From contig UEGQ01000007.1 of assembly GCA_900466005.1 (NCBI GenBank), forward strand, positions 248,001 through 312,000: a stretch of DNA of 64,000 nt, read 5' to 3'. The notes beneath the pieces are model-generated. The model did not search any database. It was not told where the DNA came from and saw only the letters and a list, made by a program, of their open reading frames with translations. Made by a program: the position numbers and the translations under genes. This DNA comes from Hyphomicrobiales bacterium. Lineage in GTDB: Bacteria; Pseudomonadota; Alphaproteobacteria; Rhizobiales; Rhizobiaceae. This document shows positions 1-11,517 of this stretch, piece after piece (the stretch's first letter is position 1; each line of letters starts with the position of its first letter).

Positions 1-669
1 ATAGTCCCGCATGGATGTCAGCGGAACGATCGCCCGGCGGCGAAAGGCAAAGAGACCGCCGAACAGGATGAGGATCGCAAGAAACGCGCCCGCAAACGAG
101 AGGGTGGTAAAGAACGACGTCTCGTCGGCGGCCATGGCCTCGGCTTCGGTCTGGAAGGCGATCGCCATGGCGACCAGCTCGTTGACCGTCCGGTCATGGG
201 CGTGGAAGGCGTCCTTCAACTGATCGAAGGCTTCGACGACGACAGCGCGGTCGCTTTGCTGCAGCGCCGGCTTCACCTTCCGGTCGAGGACGGCCCAGAA
301 GGCGTCTCCCGTATCGACCACATCGCCGAGCAGCTTCTCCTTGAGATTGACGGCGAGTTCTGTCCGGCTCCAATAGGCGCGCCGGTCGTCGTAGGCGGGC
401 TTCAGGACCTCGTCGATGCGACGCAGATTGGTTTCCGTCACCTCGGGATGCGTCGCGGCTTCAAGCGCGAGCGAATAGGATTCCACGACATAAAGGGGTG
501 GCGGCAGAATGTCAGCGACGAGATCCTTGCCGTAGACGATCTGCTGATAGGAGGGCCCGTTCACCTTCAGCTTGTTGAAGGCGTAGGTCTGTATGCCGAC
601 GGACGCAAGCGTCGCAACGCAGACGACGCAGCCGAAAACGATCAGAGCACGGGCGATATTGAGTTTCAT
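1..669 (-). CDS. Methyl-accepting chemotaxis protein, N-terminal part (runs off window edge)
   Basis: This reading frame starts at the ATG at 669 and stays open to base 1, giving the first 223 residues of a transmembrane chemoreceptor. A GAGGAAAC ribosome binding site sits just before the ATG. Residues about 7-27 form the first membrane helix, about 28-188 a helical periplasmic sensor domain of four-helix-bundle type, and about 190-212 a second helix (FLAILILFGGLFAF) followed by RRRAIVPLTSM, which looks like the start of a HAMP linker. Such proteins sense ligands outside the membrane and signal to CheA/CheW. The methylation and signalling domains would lie outside the window. The ligand cannot be guessed. 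Family assignment is fairly safe from the TM-sensor-TM-HAMP order, but a histidine kinase with the same N-terminal layout is not excluded. Confidence 0.7.
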   Translation of the reverse strand, partial: MKLNIARALIVFGCVVCVATLASVGIQTYAFNKLKVNGPSYQQIVYGKDLVADILPPPLYVVESYSLALEAATHPEVTETNLRRIDEVLKPAYDDRRAYWSRTELAVNLKEKLLGDVVDTGDAFWAVLDRKVKPALQQSDRAVVVEAFDQLKDAFHAHDRTVNELVAMAIAFQTEAEAMAADETSFFTTLSFAGAFLAILILFGGLFAFRRRAIVPLTSMRDY

Positions 670-2244
<1,575 letters not shown>

Positions 2245-2265
2245 CGTTCGAGCTTCTTGACGCTG

Positions 2266-2306
2266 GTTGGCCCGCGCCCCGCAAAGGGGCGCGGGCCAAC
2301 TTTTTT
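2266..2306 (+). terminator. Rho-independent terminator of eno
   Basis: A perfect 15-bp GC-rich stem (2266-2280 with 2286-2300) encloses a 5-base loop GCAAA and is followed directly by six T residues (2301-2306). It lies 22 bases after the eno stop codon. Confidence 0.93.
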
Positions 2307-2390
2307 CCGCGTGCCCGCTATGGTCAACGATCGATTAAGCAATCGCCGCTAGTTTGATCGAAAATCGTTTTGCGTATCAAGGCTCGCTCG

Positions 2391-2711
2391 ATGTGGACCA
2401 GGCAGCACAAGAACCGGAAATTCGGACGCTTCGTCCTTCCGCTCGTGACCGTCGCATTTCTCTCCTATTTCGGCTATCATTCGATCCATGGCGATCGCGG
2501 GCTGATCGCGGCGGACGAGTTCGAGAAGCTGCGGTTCAAGCGCGACGCCGAGTTGGCTGAACTGGTGTCGCGTCGCAAGTCGCTCGAGCGGCAGGTCGAA
2601 TTGTTGAGCGACGGTTCGCTCGAACGCGACATGATCGACGAGAAGGCGCGCTACCAGCTCAACGTATCGCGCCCCGATGAGATTGTGATTTTCAACAATC
2701 AGATAAATTAA
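2391..2711 (+). CDS. ftsB: Septum formation initiator FtsB/DivIC family protein
   Basis: A 106-residue bitopic membrane protein of the divisome FtsB-FtsL-FtsQ complex type. Residues about 12-30 (RFVLPLVTVAFLSYFGYHS) form one membrane helix. A periplasmic coiled coil follows (about 45-75, with ELAELVSRRKSLERQVELL) and then a conserved tail with DMIDEKARYQLN. Its place between enolase and pdhA is typical of Rhizobiales, and eno-ftsB adjacency is widespread in proteobacteria. I chose the ATG at 2391 (MWTRQHKNRK); a TTG seven codons upstream at 2370 is possible. The ribosome binding site is weak either way. Confidence 0.88.
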   Translation: MWTRQHKNRKFGRFVLPLVTVAFLSYFGYHSIHGDRGLIAADEFEKLRFKRDAELAELVSRRKSLERQVELLSDGSLERDMIDEKARYQLNVSRPDEIVIFNNQIN

Positions 2712-2740
2712 CCGAAATCGAGTTAATCGCCGTTTTTAAT

Positions 2741-2746
2741 TATAAT
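2741..2746 (+). promoter_or_regulatory. Possible -10 element of the pdh operon
   Basis: A perfect TATAAT lies in an AT-rich patch between ftsB and pdhA, about 110 bases before the pdhA start. No matching TTGACA-like -35 is present at 16-18 bases, so this is only a candidate. Confidence 0.3.
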
Positions 2747-2855
2747 TCAATATGATGTCGTGAATGCGAGCCATGCATTTCTGGCATTGCGGCCGCGCGC
2801 TTTCTTGCCTATCCTTCGCGCCGACGTAAATTCGACAACACCTAGGGAGGGACGA

Positions 2856-3905
2856 ATGGCGCCGCGAAAACCTGCGACCGCGAGCGGTCGCAAGCCGACG
2901 ACCAAGTCTGCCGCAAAGAAAGAATTGACCGAAGGGCTGGTTGCGGAATTCGACCGCCAGAGCGAGCTTGACGCCTATCGCGAAATGCTCCTCATCCGCC
3001 GCTTCGAGGAAAAGGCCGGCCAGCTCTACGGCATGGGCTTCATCGGCGGTTTCTGTCACCTCTATATCGGCCAGGAGGCCGTCGTCGTCGGCGTCCAGAT
3101 GGCGCTGAAGGACGGCGACCAGGTCATCACGGGGTATCGCGACCACGGCCACATGCTGGCCTGCGGCATGAGTGCACGCGGCGTCATGGCCGAGCTTACC
3201 GGCCGTCGCGGCGGGCTGTCCAAGGGTAAGGGCGGCTCGATGCACATGTTCTCCAAGGAGAAGAACTTCTACGGCGGTCACGGCATCGTCGGCGCACAGG
3301 TGTCGCTCGGCACCGGTCTCGCCTTCGCCAACAAGTACCGCGAGAACGGCAATATCTCGGTCGCCTATTTCGGCGACGGCGCCGCCAACCAGGGCCAGGT
3401 CTACGAGAGCTTCAATATGGCGCAGCTCTGGAAGCTGCCGGTGATCTACGTGATCGAGAACAACCGTTACGCCATGGGTACTTCGGTCTCGCGCGCATCC
3501 GCGCAGACCGACTTCTCCCAGCGCGGCGTCTCCTTCGGCATTCCCGGCATCCAGGTCGACGGCATGGATGTGCGCGCTGTCAAGGCGGCGGCCGAGCAGG
3601 CTGCGGCCCATACCCGCTCCGGCAAGGGGCCGGTCATCCTCGAAATGCTGACCTACCGCTATCGCGGCCACTCTATGTCCGACCCGGCGAAGTACCGCTC
3701 GAAGGACGAGGTGCAGAAGATGCGTTCCGAACACGACCCGATCGAGCAGGTGAAGAACCGGCTCATGGAAAAGGGTTGGGCGAGCGAGGACGAACTGAAG
3801 GCGATCGACAAGGACGTCCGCGACATCGTCGCAGACAGCGCCGATTTCGCCCAGTCCGATCCGGAGCCGGACGTATCCGAGCTCTACACCGATATCCTGT
3901 TGTGA
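2856..3905 (+). CDS. pdhA: Pyruvate dehydrogenase E1 component, alpha subunit
   Basis: Thiamine-diphosphate-dependent decarboxylation of pyruvate, forming an alpha2beta2 E1 with PdhB in the pyruvate dehydrogenase complex. The 349-residue protein has the E1-alpha pattern: LLIRRFEEKAGQLYGMG near residue 47, the TPP/Mg motif GDGAANQGQVYE starting near residue 173 and ending in ENN near residue 202, and YRYRGHSMSDPAKYR in the phosphorylation-loop region. A GGGAGGG ribosome binding site precedes the ATG at 2856; the frame is open upstream to 2760 but that stretch is not conserved. It is the first gene of the pdh operon. The gap to pdhB is filled by an unrelated small gene. Confidence 0.97.
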   Translation: MAPRKPATASGRKPTTKSAAKKELTEGLVAEFDRQSELDAYREMLLIRRFEEKAGQLYGMGFIGGFCHLYIGQEAVVVGVQMALKDGDQVITGYRDHGHMLACGMSARGVMAELTGRRGGLSKGKGGSMHMFSKEKNFYGGHGIVGAQVSLGTGLAFANKYRENGNISVAYFGDGAANQGQVYESFNMAQLWKLPVIYVIENNRYAMGTSVSRASAQTDFSQRGVSFGIPGIQVDGMDVRAVKAAAEQAAAHTRSGKGPVILEMLTYRYRGHSMSDPAKYRSKDEVQKMRSEHDPIEQVKNRLMEKGWASEDELKAIDKDVRDIVADSADFAQSDPEPDVSELYTDILL

Positions 3906-3938
3906 GTATGTGCTGCGGCAGCTGGGTAAGGGAGTGAA

Positions 3939-4238
3939 ATGGCGGACTGGTTACTAGGCTTCATTCTAGTTTCGGCCATCCTGTCGGCTCCCTTTCACTG
4001 GTACGCAAACCAGGTTGCCTACGAGGCTGCGAGGAAGAAGTCTCCTGACAAGCAGATCTGGGGCGTCACGCAGTTAGCGAAATTCGGGGAAGTCAATCGC
4101 CTCGCCAAGGAGGGGCACCGCTTCGCCAAGGTCACAATCGCCGTGCTACGAATACAGCTGTTGGTGACGATCGTTGCGGTTAGTTTTGGTTGGTTCTGGC
4201 CGGCGATTGCCGGTGCTTTCAAGAGCCTGGAATTGTGA
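3939..4238 (+). CDS. Small two-helix membrane protein of unknown function inside the pdh operon
   Basis: A 99-residue protein I do not recognise. It begins with a hydrophobic helix (about residues 4-22, [15 protein letters not shown]), has a basic middle stretch (ARKKSPDKQ, then [11 protein letters not shown]), and ends with a second long hydrophobic helix (about 64-92). It sits between pdhA and pdhB, 33 bases after the pdhA stop and 7 bases before the pdhB start, behind a GGGAGTGAA ribosome binding site, so it should be co-transcribed and co-translated with both. Codon choice (TTA, CTA, AGT) is less GC-biased than in the flanking genes, which suggests later acquisition. Pyruvate dehydrogenase operons normally lack such a gene. 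Role unknown. Confidence 0.75.
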   Translation: MADWLLGFILVSAILSAPFHWYANQVAYEAARKKSPDKQIWGVTQLAKFGEVNRLAKEGHRFAKVTIAVLRIQLLVTIVAVSFGWFWPAIAGAFKSLEL

Positions 4239-4245
4239 GGAAACA

Positions 4246-5637
<1,392 letters not shown>

Positions 5638-5652
5638 CGGGAGGGCTTGGAA

Positions 5653-6981
5653 ATGCCGATCAATATCACCATGCCGGCCCTCTCCCCGACGATGGAAGAG
5701 GGCAATCTTTCCAAATGGCTGGTCAAGGAAGGCGACAAGGTCAGCCCCGGTGACGTGATCGCCGAGATCGAGACCGACAAGGCGACGATGGAAGTCGAAG
5801 CCGTCGATGAAGGCACGCTGGCGAAGATCGTCGTGCCGGCCGGCACCGAGGGCGTCAAGGTCAATGCGCTGATCGCCATCCTCGCCGGCGAAGGCGAGGA
5901 CGTGAGCGCGGCGGCCGCCGGTGGCGGTGCCGCAACGCCTGCGCCGAAGGCCGAGGCCGCTCCCGCGGCGACGCCGGCTCCGGCCGCACCACCGGTTGCC
6001 GACAAGGCGCCGGCGCCCTCGACACCGGCACCCGTCGCTGCAAGCGGTGAACGCGTCTTTTCCTCACCGCTCGCTCGTCGTCTCGCCAAGGAAGCGGGCA
6101 TCGATCTTTCCGCTGTCACCGGCAGCGGTCCGCACGGCCGTGTGGTGAAGAGCGACATCGAGAAGGCGGTTGCCGGCGGCGTCGCCAAGGCAGCGCCTGC
6201 CGCTGCCGCGCAGGCCGCACCTGCTCCGGCGCTCGCGAAGGGACCGTCGGACGATGCCGTGCTCAAGCTCTTCGATCCGGGTTCCTACGAACTCGTGCCG
6301 CATGACGGCATGCGCAAGACGATCGCCAAGCGGCTCGTCGAATCCAAGCAGACGATTCCGCATTTCTACGTGACGGTGGACTGCGAACTCGACGCGCTGC
6401 TCGCCCTGCGCGCCCAGCTCAACGATTCCGCACCGCGCAAGGACGGCGCTCCGGCCTACAAGCTGTCGGTCAACGACATGATCATCAAGGCCCTGGCGCT
6501 CTCGCTGCGGGATGTTCCGGATGCGAACGTCTCGTGGACGGAAAGCAACATGGTCAAGCACAAGCATGCCGATGTCGGCGTGGCTGTCGCGATCCCGGGC
6601 GGCCTGATCACCCCGATCATCCGCAATGCCGAGCTGAAGTCGCTGTCGGCCATCTCCAACGAGATGAAGGACCTCGGCAAGCGGGCCAAGGAACGCAAGC
6701 TGAAGCCGGAGGAGTACCAGGGCGGCACCACCGCGGTCTCCAACATGGGCATGATGGGCGTCAAGCACTTCGCCGCCGTCGTCAACCCGCCGCACGCGAC
6801 CATTCTCGCGGTCGGCGCGGGCGAGGAGCGGGTGGTCGTCAAGAACGGTGAGATGAAGATCGCCAACGTCATGACGGTCACGCTTTCCACCGACCATCGC
6901 TGCGTCGACGGCGCGCTCGGGGCGGAGCTTCTCGGCGCCTTCAAGCGCTATATCGAGAACCCGATGGGCATGCTGGTCTGA
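5653..6981 (+). CDS. pdhC: Dihydrolipoamide acetyltransferase (E2) of pyruvate dehydrogenase
   Basis: The E2 core enzyme that transfers acetyl groups from lipoamide to CoA. The 442 residues comprise one lipoyl domain (about 1-80, lysine about 43), an Ala/Pro linker, a peripheral subunit-binding domain (about 133-170, [16 protein letters not shown] and [13 protein letters not shown]), a second linker, and the catalytic acyltransferase domain (about 220-442) with the active-site DHRCVDG, His near 415. A GGGAGGG ribosome binding site precedes the ATG at 5653; an in-frame TTG two codons earlier is less likely. It follows pdhB by 15 bases. Identification is firm. Confidence 0.97.
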   Translation: MPINITMPALSPTMEEGNLSKWLVKEGDKVSPGDVIAEIETDKATMEVEAVDEGTLAKIVVPAGTEGVKVNALIAILAGEGEDVSAAAAGGGAATPAPKAEAAPAATPAPAAPPVADKAPAPSTPAPVAASGERVFSSPLARRLAKEAGIDLSAVTGSGPHGRVVKSDIEKAVAGGVAKAAPAAAAQAAPAPALAKGPSDDAVLKLFDPGSYELVPHDGMRKTIAKRLVESKQTIPHFYVTVDCELDALLALRAQLNDSAPRKDGAPAYKLSVNDMIIKALALSLRDVPDANVSWTESNMVKHKHADVGVAVAIPGGLITPIIRNAELKSLSAISNEMKDLGKRAKERKLKPEEYQGGTTAVSNMGMMGVKHFAAVVNPPHATILAVGAGEERVVVKNGEMKIANVMTVTLSTDHRCVDGALGAELLGAFKRYIENPMGMLV

Positions 6982-7000
6982 CGCGGAAGGCAGGTTCGCG

Positions 7001-7639
7001 ATGAAATCCGTTCTCGCCTACGGTGACAGTCTGACCTGGGGCTACGATCCCGTGGCCCTCGGTCGTCATGCCCATGAGGATCGCTGGACGAGCGTCCTGC
7101 AGAAGGCGCTCGGGCATGGCGTCAGGGTCATTGCCGAAGGCCTGAACGGGCGGACCACCGCGTATGACGACCATCTGGCGGATGCCGAGCGCAACGGCGT
7201 GAAGCTGCTGCCGAGCGTGCTCGAGAGCCACAAGCCGCTTGATCTCGTGATCCTCATGCTCGGCACCAACGACATGAAGCGGGGCGTGGCCGGCACGGCG
7301 ATCGCGGCGGTCAAGGGCATGGAACGGCTGGTGAAGCTCATCCGTCTCCACGACTGGGGGTTCGATTTCGAGGCCCCGGAGATCCTGGTCGTCTCGCCGC
7401 CGCCGATCTGCGCGACGGCGAACGCGCCGTTTGCCGCGATGTTCAAGGGGGCGATCGAGGAATCGGCGATGCTCGCCAGTCTCTACCGCGATATGGCGGA
7501 TGATCTCGGCTGTGGTTTCTTCGATGCCGGCTCGGCGGCGAAGACGACACCGCTCGACGGCATCCATCTCGACGCGGAGAACACCCGGGCGGTCGGACGC
7601 GCGATCGAACCGGTCGTGCGAATGATGCTCGGACTGTGA
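7001..7639 (+). CDS. SGNH-family esterase/hydrolase (arylesterase-like)
   Basis: A 212-residue hydrolase of the GDSL/SGNH superfamily. Block I is AYGDSLTWGYDP near residues 7-18 (nucleophilic Ser), block II the Gly in EGLNGRTT, block III the Asn in MLGTNDMK near residue 87, and block V the Asp/His pair DGIHLD near residue 186. There is no signal peptide, so it acts in the cytoplasm. The family hydrolyses small esters and acylated sugars; substrate here unknown. It follows pdhC by 19 bases with GGAAGG before the ATG. A gene of this kind between pdhC and lpdA is typical of rhizobia, though any link to pyruvate metabolism is unproven. Confidence 0.88.
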   Translation: MKSVLAYGDSLTWGYDPVALGRHAHEDRWTSVLQKALGHGVRVIAEGLNGRTTAYDDHLADAERNGVKLLPSVLESHKPLDLVILMLGTNDMKRGVAGTAIAAVKGMERLVKLIRLHDWGFDFEAPEILVVSPPPICATANAPFAAMFKGAIEESAMLASLYRDMADDLGCGFFDAGSAAKTTPLDGIHLDAENTRAVGRAIEPVVRMMLGL

Positions 7640-7656
7640 ACGGCTTTCGGAGAAAT

Positions 7657-7670
7657 TTGACCAAGATCAA
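7657..7670. promoter_or_regulatory. FNR/FixK-type box upstream of the DUF465 gene
   Basis: TTGAC-CAAG-ATCAA matches the FNR/FixK consensus TTGAT-N4-ATCAA at 9 of 10 positions. A TATATG at 7690-7695 would place the box near -38 to -41 from a start at about 7703, close to the class II position. The ATG of the DUF465 gene follows at 7731. Confidence 0.6.
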
Positions 7671-7730
7671 GGAGAGCGTCTGACGAGCGTATATGGCTCA
7701 CTTCGTAAACCTTCACGAGGAGAAGAAGTT

Positions 7731-7970
7731 ATGTCGAATACGCCGCACGAAATCCAGGACGAGTTTCCGGAACTTGCCGGCAAGATGCACGAGCTCAAGG
7801 CGAGTGACGAGCATTTCGCCCAACTGCTCGAGGACTATCGCGACGTCAATCGCGCCATCCACCGGGCTGAGACGGAAGTAGAACCGGTCGGCGATGCGCA
7901 GATGGAAACGATGCGCAAGCAGCGGATGGTTTTGAAGGACGAGATTTACGGGATGCTGACGAAGGCGTGA
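7731..7970 (+). CDS. DUF465 (YdcH-like) small protein
   Basis: A 79-residue acidic, fully helical protein of the YdcH/DUF465 family. It contains a heptad-like stretch (HFAQLLEDYRDVNRAIHRAETE) and ends with RKQRMVLKDEIYGMLTKA, the conserved DUF465 C-terminus with a K-D-E-I-Y core. It lacks membrane segments. Its molecular function is not established. GAGGAGAAGAAG precedes the ATG. A FNR/FixK-type box 61 bases upstream suggests its own promoter with oxygen control, rather than readthrough from the pdh operon. It lies between the SGNH hydrolase and lpdA. Confidence 0.85.
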   Translation: MSNTPHEIQDEFPELAGKMHELKASDEHFAQLLEDYRDVNRAIHRAETEVEPVGDAQMETMRKQRMVLKDEIYGMLTKA

Positions 7971-8047
7971 CCGCCGGAGGCTTCGTCCCTTGGAAGGGCT
8001 TCCCGCGACCGGGGAGCCCGTTCCCGACAAAGAGGAGATGAAGGCCC

Positions 8048-9493
8048 GTGTCCAACGCTTATGACGTCATCATTATCGGTTCCGGCCCCGGCGGCTACAT
8101 TGCGGCGATCCGCGCGGCCCAGCTCGGGCTGAAGACGGCCATCGTCGAACGCGAGCACCTCGCCGGCATCTGCTCCAACTGGGGCTGCATTCCGACCAAG
8201 GCGCTGCTCCGCTCCGCTGAAATCTACCACTATGCCAAGCATCCCGGTGACTACGGCGTGAAGATCGAAGGCACGGTTACGCCCGACCTGAAGGCGATCG
8301 TCGCCCGCTCGCGCGGCATTGCGCAGCGGATGAACGGCGGTGTCGGCTTCCTGATGAAGAAGAACAAGGTCGACGTGATCTGGGGCGAGGCGAAGCTCTC
8401 CAAGCCCGGCGAGATCATCGTCTCCAAGACGACGAAGGCGATCCAGCAGCCGCAGGCGCCGCTGCCGAAGAACACGCTCGGCGAGGGCACCTATACGGCG
8501 AAGCACATCATCGTCGCGACCGGCGCCCGCCCGCGCGCGCTTCCCGGCATCGAGCCGGACGGCAAGCTGATCTGGACCTATTTCGAGGCGATGAAGCCGG
8601 AAGAAATGCCGAAGTCGCTGCTCGTCATGGGTTCCGGCGCGATCGGCATCGAATTCGCCTCCTTCTACCGCACGCTCGGCGTGGACGTCACGGTCGTCGA
8701 GGTGATGAGCCAGGTCATGCCGGTCGAGGACGCGGAAATTTCCGCGCTCGCCAAGAAGCAGTTCGAGAAGCAGGGCATGAAGATCCTGCTGGAAGCCAAG
8801 GTCGCCAAGGTCGAGAAGGGCGCCAATTCGATCACCGCCCATGTCGAGAAGAAGGACGGCTCGATCGAGAAGATCACCGCCGACCGCATGATTTCGGCCG
8901 TCGGCGTGCAGGCCAATGTCGAGAACATCGGCCTCGAGGCGCTCGGCGTGAAGACGGAACGCGGCTTCATCCAGATCGACGGTTACGGCCGCACCAACGT
9001 GCCGGGCATCTACGCGATCGGCGACGTCGCCGGCCCGCCGATGCTGGCCCACAAGGCCGAGCACGAGGCGGTAATCTGCGTCGAGAAGATCGCCGGACTG
9101 CCGAACGTCCATCCGATGGACAAGGGCAAGATCCCCGGTTGCACCTATTGCCATCCGCAGGTCGCCTCGGTCGGGCTGACGGAAGCCAAGGCCAAGGAAC
9201 AGGGCCGCGACATCCGCGTCGGCCGTTTCCCCTTCGTCGCCAACGGCAAGGCGATCGCGCTCGGCGAGGACCAGGGTCTCGTCAAGACCATCTTCGACAA
9301 GAAGACCGGCGAGCTCTTGGGCGCCCATCTGGTCGGTGCCGAAGTGACCGAACTGATCCAGGGCTTCGTCGTCGCGATGAACCTCGAGACGACCGAGGAA
9401 GAGCTGATGCACACGATCTTCCCGCATCCGACCATTTCGGAGACGCTGAAGGAAAGCGTGCTCGATGCCTATGGCCGGGCGTTGAACGCCTGA
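8048..9493 (+). CDS. lpdA: Dihydrolipoamide dehydrogenase (E3)
   Basis: FAD-dependent reoxidation of dihydrolipoamide with NAD, serving pyruvate dehydrogenase. The 481-residue protein has the N-terminal FAD motif GSGPGGYIAAIRAAQLG, the redox disulfide in GICSNWGCIPTKAL (Cys 42 and 47), the NAD-binding GSGAIGIEFASFYRTLG, the second FAD motif YAIGDVAGPPMLAHKAEHE, and a C-terminal dimerisation domain with the active His-Glu in IFPHPTISETLKE. It starts with GTG at 8048 behind GAGGAG. An insertion of about 10-15 residues near residue 135 (QQPQAPLPKNT) is typical of the alphaproteobacterial PDH-linked Lpd. Certain by motif and context. Confidence 0.97.
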   Translation: MSNAYDVIIIGSGPGGYIAAIRAAQLGLKTAIVEREHLAGICSNWGCIPTKALLRSAEIYHYAKHPGDYGVKIEGTVTPDLKAIVARSRGIAQRMNGGVGFLMKKNKVDVIWGEAKLSKPGEIIVSKTTKAIQQPQAPLPKNTLGEGTYTAKHIIVATGARPRALPGIEPDGKLIWTYFEAMKPEEMPKSLLVMGSGAIGIEFASFYRTLGVDVTVVEVMSQVMPVEDAEISALAKKQFEKQGMKILLEAKVAKVEKGANSITAHVEKKDGSIEKITADRMISAVGVQANVENIGLEALGVKTERGFIQIDGYGRTNVPGIYAIGDVAGPPMLAHKAEHEAVICVEKIAGLPNVHPMDKGKIPGCTYCHPQVASVGLTEAKAKEQGRDIRVGRFPFVANGKAIALGEDQGLVKTIFDKKTGELLGAHLVGAEVTELIQGFVVAMNLETTEEELMHTIFPHPTISETLKESVLDAYGRALNA

Positions 9494-9559
9494 GTGTTGT
9501 GATGCCGGCAACGGCATCGTATATGAAAGTCGATATTGACCGAAAAAGGAATTGGGGCA

Positions 9560-9808
9560 ATGCAGGGTTTGGGTTGGATTTTGACGATTGTGATCGGCGG
9601 CCTCGCCGGCTGGCTCGCGGGCAAGCTGATGGATGCACGCTTCGGCATCCTGATGAACATCGTGCTCGGCATCGTCGGCTCGGTGGTGGCCAATGCGGTG
9701 CTCGCGCAGTTCCACATCACGATCGCGGGGGGTGCGCTCGGCTATCTCATCACCGGCTTCCTCGGCGCAAGTCTCCTCTTGTTCGTCGTCAAGCTCGTCA
9801 GGCGCTGA
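9560..9808 (+). CDS. GlsB/YeaQ/YmgE-family (transglycosylase-associated) membrane protein
   Basis: An 82-residue very hydrophobic protein with about three membrane helices rich in glycine (IVIGGLAGWLAGKLM, then LGIVGSVVANAVL, then GFLGASLLLFVVKLV). This is the pattern of the GlsB/YeaQ/YmgE family, often induced by stress and loosely called transglycosylase-associated; biochemical function is not known. I prefer the ATG at 9560, where the membrane protein proper begins; a TTG at 9536 would add eight residues. It lies between lpdA and lipA, as in other rhizobia. Confidence 0.85.
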   Translation: MQGLGWILTIVIGGLAGWLAGKLMDARFGILMNIVLGIVGSVVANAVLAQFHITIAGGALGYLITGFLGASLLLFVVKLVRR

Positions 9809-9899
9809 CACGGTGACGCCGGCATAGCCGTCCTCGGGTGGCATGCCGGGTCGCAACACGGGTTTCGGAGCCGCCTGGAGCGGCAAAAGGCAGGTAGAC

Positions 9900-10862
9900 A
9901 TGGTTACGATCCTCGACCGGATGACCCCTGAGGAAAAGCGCGTCCGGCATCCGGAGAAGGCCCACAGGCCGGACACGGAAGTGCTGCGCAAACCCGAATG
10001 GATCCGCGTCAAGGCGCCGACGTCGAAGGGCTATGCCGAGACCCGTTCGATCGTGAAGGACAACAAGCTCGTCACGGTGTGCGAGGAGGCGGGCTGCCCG
10101 AACATCGGCGAATGCTGGGACAAGAAGCACGCCACCTTCATGATCATGGGCGAGATCTGCACTCGCGCCTGTGCCTTCTGCAACGTCGCGACCGGTAAGC
10201 CGAATGCGCTTGATCCGGAGGAGCCGGAAAACGTCGCCAAGGCGGTGAAGCAGATGGGGCTCACCCATGTCGTCATCACCTCCGTCGACCGCGACGACCT
10301 GGAGGACGGCGGCGCCGAGCATTTCGAGAAGGTAATCTGGGCGATCCGCGCCGCTTCGCCCGAGACGACCATCGAGATCCTGACGCCGGACTTCCTGAAG
10401 AAGCCGGGCGCGCTGGAGCGTGTCGTCGCCGCCAAGCCCGACGTCTTCAATCACAACCTGGAAACCGTTGCCGGCAACTACCTGACGGTCCGCCCCGGCG
10501 CGCGCTATTTCCACTCGATACGGCTGTTGCAGCGGGTGAAGGAACTCGACCCGACCATGTTCACCAAGTCCGGCATCATGGTCGGTCTCGGCGAGGAGCG
10601 CAACGAAGTGCTCCAGCTCATGGACGATCTCAGGACCGCCGACGTCGACTTCCTGACCATCGGCCAGTACCTGCAGCCGACCCGCAAGCACCATCAGGTT
10701 ATGAGCTTCGTCACCCCCGACGAATTCAAGTCCTACGAGACGGTCGCCTATTCGAAAGGCTTCCTGATGGTATCGGCAAGCCCGCTGACGCGGTCCTCGC
10801 ACCATGCCGGTGACGACTTCGCGCGGCTTCGGGCGGCGCGGGAGAAGCTTCAGGCCCGCTGA
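9900..10862 (+). CDS. lipA: Lipoyl synthase
   Basis: A radical SAM enzyme that inserts two sulfur atoms into octanoyl groups on lipoyl domains, so it matures the PdhB and PdhC encoded just upstream. The 320-residue protein has the auxiliary-cluster cysteines in [13 protein letters not shown], the radical SAM motif CTRACAFC (Cys 87, 91, 94), and the C-terminal [11 protein letters not shown] containing the serine ligand of the auxiliary cluster. The start at 9900 (MVTILDRM) fits rhizobial homologues; the frame is open to 9843. No lipB is visible in the window. Confidence 0.96.
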   Translation: MVTILDRMTPEEKRVRHPEKAHRPDTEVLRKPEWIRVKAPTSKGYAETRSIVKDNKLVTVCEEAGCPNIGECWDKKHATFMIMGEICTRACAFCNVATGKPNALDPEEPENVAKAVKQMGLTHVVITSVDRDDLEDGGAEHFEKVIWAIRAASPETTIEILTPDFLKKPGALERVVAAKPDVFNHNLETVAGNYLTVRPGARYFHSIRLLQRVKELDPTMFTKSGIMVGLGEERNEVLQLMDDLRTADVDFLTIGQYLQPTRKHHQVMSFVTPDEFKSYETVAYSKGFLMVSASPLTRSSHHAGDDFARLRAAREKLQAR

Positions 10863-10905
10863 CGATTTTTTGCACTTTTGACGTGTGTGGAAATGGCTTA
10901 TCACG

Positions 10906-10928
10906 CTCCGGCATGTTTGATGCCGGAG
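10906..10928 (+). promoter_or_regulatory. Hairpin overlapping the ribosome binding site of the P-loop kinase gene
   Basis: A perfect 9-bp stem (10906-10914 with 10920-10928) closes a 5-base loop. Its 3' arm contains most of the GGAGG (10925-10929) that serves the ATG at 10936. In RNA this would hide the ribosome binding site. There is no U-run, so it is unlikely to be a plain terminator of lipA. Confidence 0.5.
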
Positions 10929-10935
10929 GTTCGCT

Positions 10936-11508
10936 ATGCCTGAGTTGGTCAATGATATACACCGCGCGGCTCGGCTCTTGACGAGCGCGCGACGGATTTG
11001 CGTCATTGGCTGTTCCGGTGGTGGCAAGTCGACGTTGTCGCAAAAGATTTCGACTGCTCTGAACCTTCCATATCTCTCTATGGATCGAGAAATCTTCTGG
11101 CTTCCCGGTTGGGTCCAGAGATCGAGGGCAGAGCAGAGGCGGATCATATCCCTGATCGTTCAGACCGACCGTTGGCTTATGGACGGAACCAATCCTTCGA
11201 GCTTCGACATTCGCTTGCCGCGCACGGACCTCGTCATCTGGGTCCGGCTCCCTCGTTGGCGTTGCCTTGTCGGCGTCTATCGCCGCGCAAGCCGGCATCT
11301 TGGACGGCACCGGCCAGAAATGGCAGAGGGGTGCGTCGAGCGATGGCCGGATCGGGAGTTCCTTTCGTACATCTGGAACTTCGAGAAGCGTTTCGCGCCG
11401 AGAGTTAGCCATGAGCTCCAGACCCATGGACCGACTGTTCCCGTCGTGATGCTGAAATCACATAGCGAGATGGCGAAGCTCCTTGATCTCGCATGCATCG
11501 CCGCTTAA
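10936..11508 (+). CDS. P-loop NTPase, adenylate-kinase-like (FlaR/topology-modulation type)
   Basis: A 190-residue small nucleotide kinase-like protein. Walker A is GCSGGGKST near residues 25-33. It is followed by NLPYLSMDREIFWLPGW (a 'D-x-x-x-W-x-P-x-W' pattern seen in the AAA/FlaR group), WLMDGTNPSSFD, and a Walker-B-like strand TDLVIWVRLPRWRCL with arginine-rich helices resembling a lid. The true substrate is unknown. It interrupts the usual lipA-coq10 neighbourhood and uses less GC-biased codons than its flanks, so it may be a later insertion. Its ribosome binding site lies in a hairpin. It ends nine bases before the coq10 start. Confidence 0.8.
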   Translation: MPELVNDIHRAARLLTSARRICVIGCSGGGKSTLSQKISTALNLPYLSMDREIFWLPGWVQRSRAEQRRIISLIVQTDRWLMDGTNPSSFDIRLPRTDLVIWVRLPRWRCLVGVYRRASRHLGRHRPEMAEGCVERWPDREFLSYIWNFEKRFAPRVSHELQTHGPTVPVVMLKSHSEMAKLLDLACIAA

Positions 11509-11517
11509 GTCGAACTT

